11,335 bases of DNA from Clostridiaceae bacterium (GTDB taxonomy: Bacteria; Bacillota_A; Clostridia; Acetivibrionales; Acetivibrionaceae). Both the position numbers and the translations under genes were made by a program. This document shows positions 5,828-11,335 of this stretch, one piece after another. How positions within the stretch are numbered: position 1 is the first letter of the stretch; every line of letters starts with the position of its first letter. The stretch covers positions 1 through 11,335 of the forward strand of contig JAAZCB010000586.1 in the NCBI GenBank assembly GCA_012513545.1. Reading direction: 5' to 3'. Under the pieces are notes generated by a model. The model did not search any database. It was not told the DNA's origin and saw nothing but the letters and a program-made list of their open reading frames with translations.

Positions 5828-8092
5828 TTGGACGCTATGAACAATACAAATAATGAAGAGCACAAGTACTTAAGTGAAATCATAGAACTACTAAACCGTC
5901 TTATAGAAGCAGAAACCAAAAAACTCATCAATAGAAAAAAGGAATTGATAGATTCCCGCAAAAACATGTGGGAGGAATCAGTCCATTTTTCAAATGATTT
6001 TGACAGGCTTATAGAGATGAATCAGCATGCTCAGCAGGTACAAAGCCGCACTATAGATTATGAGAGTTCAAAAAACAGGATTGATAAATACAACGGCTTA
6101 CTGGAAGCTCCATACTTTGGACGGATCGACTTTACAGAAGAGGGATATTCGCTTAAAGAAAAAATCTATATCGGTAAGTCAAACGTCATTAACCCCTCGG
6201 ACAATTCAATTGCCATATATGACTGGAGGGCGCCAATTTCCAGCTTGTTTTACAGATTCGAGCCCGGGCCTTCGTATTTTACAGCCCCAGTTGGAGAAAT
6301 CCACGGTGAGATCTCATTAAAACGGCAGTATAAGATAGTAAAATCCCGGCTGGTATATTATTTTGACTGTAATCTTCAAATAAGTGATGAAATTCTCCAG
6401 GAGGTTCTTGGACGTAATTCATCTCCCGTAATGAGGACAATTATTGAAACTATTCAACGCGAACAGGATATCATTATAAGAGATACCGAAAGTGATTTGC
6501 TTATTGTTCAGGGGGTGGCGGGAAGCGGCAAAACTTCAATTGCTCTTCATAGGATAGCGTTCCTCATGTACGAAGGAATGACCTCAAAGCTTTCATCAAA
6601 TAATATACTCATCATGTCGCCTAATAATGCTTTTGGCAATTATATCGGGCACGTGCTTCCTGAACTGGGAGAAGAAAACATTGAGAACTCAACCCTTGAA
6701 AGTATTATTAAGGACTACCTTGCAAGCGAGTTATCAACGCGGATTTACAGGTTCAGAAACAGGGATAAGCTGCTTGAGGAATGTATAGCCGGACGGTCTG
6801 ATACTGACGGGGAAACCGTTGCCGGATGGGTACAGTTCAAGGGCTCTGCTGCCTTTAAGACTATACTTGACAGGTATCTTGATTATTATGAACGCAAGAT
6901 TATAAAGTTTGATGATGTTTATTACAATAACAAGGTGATTTTTAACAGTCAGGAATTAAAGGGCGAGTTTTTATATAATAAAACCGGAATGCCTATGGCA
7001 AAAAGACTTAGCCGTATTGAAAACAGAATATTTGAGGCAATTGGAAATTTGAGAAAAAAACGCCTTGGTAATCTTGAGAAGATAACAGCTCAAAGTGACG
7101 GCCATGAATTTGAAGTAAAGTCACATGCCCGGCGAATGCTGATGAAGAACAGTGAGGCTTTCTCACAAAGGCTTGGCAGGACTACCAGAATTGACGTTAT
7201 AGACATGTATGAAGGCTTGTTTCGCAGTTCGGGACTGTTTCTCAAACTGTCAGAGGAACTTGAACTGCCACAGGACATAGAGAAAATGATTGAACATACC
7301 GTAAAGGGTTTTAAAAACAGAATCATAAACTATGAAGACTGGACTGCAATAGCTTATTTGAAAATAAAAGCTTTTGGGGCGGACTCAAATTCGGATATCC
7401 GTCAGGTGGTTATCGATGAGGTTCAGGACTATTATCCCCTTCAGTTTGCAATAATCCGGGAGCTGTATAAAGATGCGAAATATACGGTTGTCGGGGATAT
7501 TGCCCAGTCTATAGAAAGAAAGGGAGAGCTCTCGATATATGATGAAATACCGGTTGTTCTGGAGAAAAAGAAAACAGTAAAACTTTCCTTATTAAGGAGC
7601 TACAGGTCTTCCTACGAGATAAACGAGTTTGCAAAGCAAATTGCAGGAGGAATGGAGGACTGTATTTCGTTTCCAAGACATGAAAAGGAGCCGGAGATAG
7701 TAGAAGCTTCTTCAAAAGAAGAGCTCGAGAGTTTTATGCTCGACAGAATAGGTTCATATTTCAAGGATGGTTTTGAACGGATTGCAATACTATGCAAGAC
7801 ATTTTTCCAGGCAAAATCCATATATCAGAGTTTAAAGGCAAAAACAGACATCAAACTAACACTCGGAGGTGAGTTTGAAGATGACAGGGTTTGTCTGGTT
7901 ATGCCCGTGTATGCGGCAAAAGGCCTTGAGTTTGATGCTGTCCTGGTTTATGAAGTTGATGACAGCCAGTATAATACAGAGCTTGACAAAAGACTTTTGT
8001 ATATTGCATGTACCAGGGCTTTGCACAGACTGAGCCTTTTTTATGAAGGTCAAAGGAGCAGATACCTGAGTTGCGAATCACAACCAGATTAA
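5828..8092 (+). CDS. helD: HelD-type RNA polymerase recycling motor (UvrD-like superfamily 1)
   Basis: This is a superfamily 1 ATPase of 754 residues, close to B. subtilis HelD (about 774). HelD proteins pull stalled or post-termination RNA polymerase off DNA and open its clamp; some relatives protect against rifamycins. An N-terminal antiparallel coiled coil (about 5-95) corresponds to the arm that enters the polymerase secondary channel. It is followed by the HelD hallmark PYFGRIDF, IYIG and YDWRAPISSLFY. Helicase motifs in order are the Q motif near IQREQ, Walker A GVAGSGKT at 229-236, motif Ia ILIMSPNNAF, Walker B DEVQD at 530-534, motif III GDIAQSI, motif IV LRSYRSS, motif V AAKGLEFD, and motif VI YIACTR at 725-730. 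All look intact. The TTG start is set by the ribosome binding site. It is transcribed away from the exporter operon and followed by a decayed helicase gene. Confidence 0.93.
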   Translation: MDAMNNTNNEEHKYLSEIIELLNRLIEAETKKLINRKKELIDSRKNMWEESVHFSNDFDRLIEMNQHAQQVQSRTIDYESSKNRIDKYNGLLEAPYFGRIDFTEEGYSLKEKIYIGKSNVINPSDNSIAIYDWRAPISSLFYRFEPGPSYFTAPVGEIHGEISLKRQYKIVKSRLVYYFDCNLQISDEILQEVLGRNSSPVMRTIIETIQREQDIIIRDTESDLLIVQGVAGSGKTSIALHRIAFLMYEGMTSKLSSNNILIMSPNNAFGNYIGHVLPELGEENIENSTLESIIKDYLASELSTRIYRFRNRDKLLEECIAGRSDTDGETVAGWVQFKGSAAFKTILDRYLDYYERKIIKFDDVYYNNKVIFNSQELKGEFLYNKTGMPMAKRLSRIENRIFEAIGNLRKKRLGNLEKITAQSDGHEFEVKSHARRMLMKNSEAFSQRLGRTTRIDVIDMYEGLFRSSGLFLKLSEELELPQDIEKMIEHTVKGFKNRIINYEDWTAIAYLKIKAFGADSNSDIRQVVIDEVQDYYPLQFAIIRELYKDAKYTVVGDIAQSIERKGELSIYDEIPVVLEKKKTVKLSLLRSYRSSYEINEFAKQIAGGMEDCISFPRHEKEPEIVEASSKEELESFMLDRIGSYFKDGFERIAILCKTFFQAKSIYQSLKAKTDIKLTLGGEFEDDRVCLVMPVYAAKGLEFDAVLVYEVDDSQYNTELDKRLLYIACTRALHRLSLFYEGQRSRYLSCESQPD

Positions 8093-8150
8093 ATATGTTG
8101 ATAGTGATTATTTTATAAGGCGATGCCATTGAAATGCTACACAACTATGA

Positions 8151-8157
8151 AGGTGGA
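8151..8157 (+). promoter_or_regulatory. Ribosome binding site of the decayed helicase gene
   Basis: AGGTGGA lies about 7 bases before TTG at 8164. It argues that the original start was this TTG and not the ATG at 8134, which has no good site before it. Confidence 0.5.
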
Positions 8158-8163
8158 TTAGTT

Positions 8164-8927
8164 TTGAGTGTAATAAATATGCTTGGTTCAAAATATAAAA
8201 TAGAGCTTACTGAGCAGCAGCTTAGTGCAGCAACTCATGGAGATGGTCCGGCATTAGTACTTGCAGGGCCGGGCAGCGGCAAGACAACGGTGATTACTGC
8301 AAGAACTGCTTTTCTTGTTATGAAGGCTGGTGTGGATCCCGAGAGTATACTAACACTGACTTTTAACAGAGCTGCAAGGTTTGAGATGGAAAACCTCTGT
8401 TTTTGGAAAGATGCAATATGCTTGAGACACTTCTGGAAAACACAATACCTGAATACCGCAAAGGAAACGTGACCCTAACCACTATCCACTCCTCAAAAGG
8501 ATTGGAATACGACTTAGTTATTATGTTGGATTTAAGTAATACGGAAATTCCGGGAAAATACGCACTGAATACCTCAAAAAACAGCAAGGACGATTCCCTT
8601 CTTGAGGAGGAACGAAGACTGTTTTATGTGGGCATGACAAGGGCAAGGGAATATTTGTATCTGGTTTATCCCGAAAATAGAAATGGTGCTATTGAACCTG
8701 AATCGTTATTTGTTAGTGAAGTATCGGCATGCATTAACAGTGAAGCTATAAAGGATTATGGAGAGGGTGTGATTGTGGTTCATAAAAAGTTTGGCAAGGG
8801 CGTTATTGCTGCAATTTATGAAAAAAATAACGGGCAGACTCTTCTTGAAATAGATTTTGCTGGCACAAGACGGAACCTGGATTTTTTAACCTGCATGGAG
8901 AACGGACTATTGACTGTTGAACAATAA
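8164..8927 (+). pseudogene. UvrD/PcrA-type DNA helicase, internally deleted and frameshifted
   Basis: These are two pieces of one superfamily 1 helicase gene. The first (8164-8472) has the Q motif TEQQ, Walker A AGPGSGKTT (Lys40 from the TTG) and motif Ia LTFNRAA. It then runs in a meaningless frame to a stop at 8470-8472. The second is open from 8385 in the -1 frame and runs to TAA at 8925-8927. It has motif V (TTIHSSKGLEYD), motif VI (YVGMTRARE) and a C-terminal Tudor-like tail (HKKFGKGVI), as in PcrA, where the tail binds RNA polymerase. Everything from domain 1B through Walker B and motifs III-IV is missing, probably over 400 residues judged from PcrA/UvrD size (about 720). The junction lies near 8385-8400. 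Without Walker B it cannot be an active helicase. It starts 71 bases after helD, probably once co-transcribed with it. Confidence 0.85.
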
Positions 8928-8959
8928 GGCGTTCAATCCAGGTCTATTCTTGTGTATTA

Positions 8960-8982
8960 TTTATCACTAAGTATTTGATAAA
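8960..8982. other. Weak AT-rich hairpin after the decayed helicase
   Basis: TTTATCA (8960-8966) and TGATAAA (8976-8982) could form a 7-bp stem with a 9-nt loop, 33 bases after the helicase stop. It has no T run after it and little GC, so a terminator role is doubtful. Confidence 0.25.
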
Positions 8983-8999
8983 ACATAATCTATGAATTA

Positions 9000-9182
9000 C
9001 TATGACCGCTCAGGTACTTCCTCTATTGATGGTTTCCAGCTTTTTAACGAGTCATAGACTTTCTGGTCAATGATTAGATTATTTACAATTTTCTTAGTGA
9101 CTGTCTTTGTTTCGCCTTTACGGTTTTGTGTGATTGTTTTGGCGCAAACGCAGATCAGATAAAAGTCATTGCATTCTAGACT
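9000..9182 (-). pseudogene. Unrecognised coding remnant without start codon
   Basis: On the minus strand a frame stays open for 69 codons, from just after a TAA at 9212 to TAG at 9000-9002. The part outside the acetyltransferase gene is about 60 residues, reading through CNDFYLICVCAKTITQ, then a Lys/Thr-rich stretch, and ending KSWKPSIEEVPERS. The composition looks protein-like: charged residues are spread out and the end is hydrophilic. There is no ATG, GTG or TTG start and no ribosome binding site. It is either the tail of a lost gene or a chance open frame. I do not recognise the family. Confidence 0.35.
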
Positions 9183-9187
9183 TTTAT
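9159..9187. terminator. Hairpin between converging units, possible two-way terminator
   Basis: ATAAAAGTC (9159-9167) pairs perfectly with GACTTTTAT (9179-9187) around an 11-nt loop. It begins 3 bases after the stop of the acetyltransferase gene, the right place to end the argF operon on the minus strand. On the plus strand the stem is followed by more T (9188-9191), so it could also stop transcription from helD. The stem has only two GC pairs, so strength is uncertain. Confidence 0.45.
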
Positions 9188-9189
9188 TT

Positions 9190-9693
9190 TTATGCCTGCT
9201 TGTATTCCTTTACAAGTAATGCCCGGACATAACCTCTGTCTTTGGTTGTCGAGTCAATATAAAAACCCCTGCCATAGTAAAAACGAACCAGGTCCTTATA
9301 GCTGGAGGCAGTATGAAGGAAAACCTTATTTATGCCTTTTGCAATAAGCAGTTTATCTACAAGGTTCATAAGGGATTTCCCAATTCCGATATTGTGAAAC
9401 TTCAGGCTGACTCCGAACCTGCTTATGTATGCTGAATTATCAGGCATAATCTGGACTCGGATGGTTCCTACCGGTGTATTGTCAATAAATGCAACAAAAA
9501 CATCCTTTGTTTCAATGTCTTTCTTTATATCATCAAGGGATTCGAGCAGGGCTTCCATCGTTTCGGTAAGCCCTGTGTCCTCCATGTATTTTTTGAACGC
9601 CTCTTTGGTAATTGTTTGTATTGACTCGGCATCCTCTATATTTGCCCTTCTTATTACAAATGAGTAATTCATATCAACCACCACACCAATCAT
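9190..9693 (-). CDS. GNAT-family N-acetyltransferase
   Basis: This protein of 167 residues, or 160 from an internal ATG at 9672, belongs to the GNAT fold, which moves an acetyl group from acetyl-CoA to an amine. IRRANIEDAESI at 14-25 is the usual first strand and helix. Strands near 64-82 follow (VFVAFIDNTPVGTIRV), then the acetyl-CoA pyrophosphate loop in motif A, KFHNIGIG at 98-105. The C-terminal part has FYYGRGF, typical of motif B. The ATG at 9693 overlaps the argF stop as ATGA, which suggests coupled translation. The alternative ATG at 9672 has GGTGG upstream and fits the usual GNAT start, so either is possible. The substrate is unknown. Its place at the end of an arginine operon makes an arginine-pathway amine a possibility, but GNAT genes are often unrelated passengers. 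Confidence 0.85.
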   Translation of the reverse strand: MIGVVVDMNYSFVIRRANIEDAESIQTITKEAFKKYMEDTGLTETMEALLESLDDIKKDIETKDVFVAFIDNTPVGTIRVQIMPDNSAYISRFGVSLKFHNIGIGKSLMNLVDKLLIAKGINKVFLHTASSYKDLVRFYYGRGFYIDSTTKDRGYVRALLVKEYKQA

Positions 9694-10607
9694 CCCATTA
9701 ATAATGCCATAACTGCCGTTTGAACATGAAGTCTGTTTTCTGCTTCATCAAAGACAACAGACTGAGGTCCGTCTATAATACTTTCAGAGACCTCGTAACC
9801 TCTGTATGCCGGAAGACAGTGAAGAAAAATAGCATCTTCCTTTGCTTTTGAGAAGAGGTTATCATCAACCTGGTAAGGTATAAAGGCTTTTATTCTGGTT
9901 TCCTTTTCTTCTTCCTGACCCATACTGACCCAGGTATCGGTATAAACAACATCTGCATCAGTAATTGCTTTAACCGGGTCATCCGTCATTACAATCCTTG
10001 AACCGGTTTTTTTGGCATCCTCCCTGGCCTCATCCACAATTTGTTCATCGCACTGGTAGCCTTTTGGAGAGGCGACAGATATGTCCATACCAACCTTTGC
10101 ACAGCCATGCAGAAGTGAATTTGCAATGTTGTTTCCATCTCCAAGGTATGCCATCTTCAGACCCTTAAGCGTTCCCTTGTGTTCGTATACTGTGAACAGG
10201 TCAGCAAGTATCTGGCAAGGATGCAACAAATCGGTAAGCCCGTTTATGACCGGTATATTTCCATACTTTGCAAGTTCTTCAACATCACTTTGATTAAAGG
10301 TCCTTATCATAATACCATTAATATATCTTGAAAGAACTTGTGCTGTATCATATATGGTTTCACCACGTCCAAGCTGGATGTCGTTTGAACTCAGAAAAAG
10401 GGGATACCCGCCAAGCTGATACATGCCGACTTCAAATGAAACTCTGGTTCTTGTTGATGATTTGGTAAAAATCATTCCAAGAGTCTTACCCTTTAACATA
10501 TGATGCTGTACACCTTCTTTTTGCTGTTTCTTCAGCTTCTCTGAAAGTGTAAGAATTGACTCCACCTCATCAAAGGAAAGGTGGTGTATACTAAGTAAAT
10601 GTTCCAT
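9690..10607 (-). CDS. argF: Ornithine carbamoyltransferase (anabolic)
   Basis: This enzyme makes citrulline from ornithine and carbamoyl phosphate in the cytoplasm, the sixth step of arginine biosynthesis. It has 305 residues, a normal length. The carbamoyl-phosphate loop STRTR is at 51-55, HPCQ at 129-132, the ornithine-side DGNN follows near 156, and HCLP with the catalytic Cys is at 263-266. The variant HCLPAYRGYEV replaces the more common HCLPAHRGEEV without touching the key residues. The ATG at 10607 follows GAGGAGG. The gene lies 71 bases after argD on the same strand, which points to the biosynthetic ArgF and not to a catabolic arcB enzyme. Its stop overlaps the first possible start of the acetyltransferase gene. 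No arginine repressor box was seen; the operon promoter lies outside the window. Confidence 0.96.
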   Translation of the reverse strand: MEHLLSIHHLSFDEVESILTLSEKLKKQQKEGVQHHMLKGKTLGMIFTKSSTRTRVSFEVGMYQLGGYPLFLSSNDIQLGRGETIYDTAQVLSRYINGIMIRTFNQSDVEELAKYGNIPVINGLTDLLHPCQILADLFTVYEHKGTLKGLKMAYLGDGNNIANSLLHGCAKVGMDISVASPKGYQCDEQIVDEAREDAKKTGSRIVMTDDPVKAITDADVVYTDTWVSMGQEEEKETRIKAFIPYQVDDNLFSKAKEDAIFLHCLPAYRGYEVSESIIDGPQSVVFDEAENRLHVQTAVMALLMG

Positions 10608-10678
10608 TATTGTTTCCTCCTCATAAGTCCGATATTATTAAATCATAAGCCAATTTTCAATATTCATCAAGACTGCAG

Positions 10679-11335
10679 TTAATTATTATATTCTGACAGA
10701 ATAGAGTCCAGTACTTCTGTAATTTCATCAATATCCTGTTTTGTAATTATTAGCGGCGGCAGAAGCCTTATGATATCTTTGCCGACTGAACCTACCAGAT
10801 AGCCTTTATTAAAGCATTTTTCCTTTATGGAAGCAGCTTCTTCTATGGACAATTGTATACCTATCATTAAGCCCTTTCCACGTACTTCCTTTATAAAGCT
10901 GTATTTTTCAGCCAAGGAAGAGAGCTTCTCCAAAAAGTAATTTCCCATTTTTTCTGAGTTTTGAACAAGGTTTTCATTTAGCATAATGTCCATTACGGCT
11001 AATCCTGCTGCGCAGGCAAGCGGATTACCACCAAAGGTTGAACCGTGGTCACCTGGTTCAAAGGCACCTGCAACATGGTCTTTGGCACAAAGGGCTCCTA
11101 TTGGGAAACCTCCGTCCAATGCTTTTGCCAGTGTAAATATATCAGGTTCCACACCAAGATGCTCGTACGCAAACAGTTTACCTGTCCTTCCAAGTCCGCT
11201 TTGAACTTCATCAAATATTAAAAGCACTCCCTTTTTATCACAAAGCTCCCGTACACCCTTCATATACTCAGAGGTTGTAAGGTTTACTCCGCTTTCACCC
11301 TGTATGGGTTCTATCATAACTGCACAGGTTGAACC
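10679..11335 (-). CDS. argD: Acetylornithine aminotransferase (5' end outside window)
   Basis: This is the C-terminal part of a class-III PLP-dependent aminotransferase, which converts N-acetylglutamate semialdehyde to N-acetylornithine with glutamate as donor. The frame is open to the window edge, starting GSTCAV, so the ATG at 11317 is internal. Counting from that Met, the PLP ring-nitrogen Asp is at 36 in FDEVQSGLGRTGK. The PLP-binding Lys is at 65 in LAKALDGGFPIGA, and STFGGNPLACAAG follows. About 218 codons are visible of the usual 390-400. AKALDGG is slightly unusual, as AKALGGG or AKGLGGG is more common. Being next to argF supports ArgD and not ornithine or 4-aminobutyrate aminotransferase. 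It ends in TAA 71 bases before argF; that spacer holds only the argF ribosome binding site. Confidence 0.94.
   Translation of the reverse strand, partial: GSTCAVMIEPIQGESGVNLTTSEYMKGVRELCDKKGVLLIFDEVQSGLGRTGKLFAYEHLGVEPDIFTLAKALDGGFPIGALCAKDHVAGAFEPGDHGSTFGGNPLACAAGLAVMDIMLNENLVQNSEKMGNYFLEKLSSLAEKYSFIKEVRGKGLMIGIQLSIEEAASIKEKCFNKGYLVGSVGKDIIRLLPPLIITKQDIDEITEVLDSILSEYNN

Noticed and set aside
7090..8144. Several minus-strand frames of 65-81 codons under helD
   Set aside because: They are antisense shadows of the helD frame, whose motifs are continuous throughout.
8385..8472. Programmed -1 frameshift joining the two helicase parts near the T run at 8400-8404
   Set aside because: The codons there (TTT TGG) do not re-pair well after a slip, and the joined protein would still lack Walker B and most of the helicase core, so a deletion is the simpler reading.
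1..11335. CRISPR array, tRNA, rRNA, transposase with inverted repeats, or prophage genes
   Set aside because: I looked for these by eye on both strands and saw no regular repeat-spacer pattern, tRNA-like fold or mobile-element protein; the only repeats are inside the HlyD-like coding region.

Overview
The window looks like low-GC Firmicutes chromosome, most likely a mesophilic anaerobic Clostridia member of the Ruminiclostridium type. This rests on AT-rich intergenic DNA, strong GGAGG-type ribosome binding sites, TTG starts used beside them, a bacterial-type citrate synthase and the family flavour of the proteins. It is an inference; no rRNA or marker gene is present to test it.

Layout from left to right. 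(1) 1-726 (+) is the 3' part of a citrate synthase gene, followed by a cluster of RNA hairpins ending in a T-rich terminator (761-863). (2) 973-1467 (-) is a VanZ-like membrane protein with its own recognisable promoter. (3) 1681-5525 (-) is a four-gene export operon read right to left: a TetR-family repressor, a lipoprotein membrane-fusion (HlyD/YbhG-like) subunit, an ABC ATPase and an ABC-2 permease. A perfect 14-bp palindrome lies just downstream of the -10 box of the operon promoter, so autorepression by the TetR protein is the obvious reading. The set is a reduced version of the E. coli cecR-ybhGFSR arrangement. (4) A divergent 302-bp control region (5526-5827) leads to helD (5828-8092, +), an RNA-polymerase-recycling helicase, then to a decayed UvrD/PcrA-type helicase gene (8164-8927) that has lost its middle and changed frame. 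(5) A 262-bp gap holds a start-less coding remnant on the minus strand and a hairpin that could terminate transcription from both sides. (6) 9190-11335 (-) is the end of an arginine biosynthesis operon: argD (cut by the window edge), argF, and a GNAT acetyltransferase whose first possible start overlaps the argF stop.

Most of the window is ordinary chromosome. I see no CRISPR array, intact mobile element, prophage, tRNA or rRNA. The points most worth a second look are the doubled 26-residue repeats on both arms of the membrane-fusion protein's coiled-coil hairpin, the internally deleted helicase beside helD, the hairpin cluster after citrate synthase, a possible 22-codon gene upstream of helD, and the GNAT gene coupled to argF. 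I did not find a clear new system.
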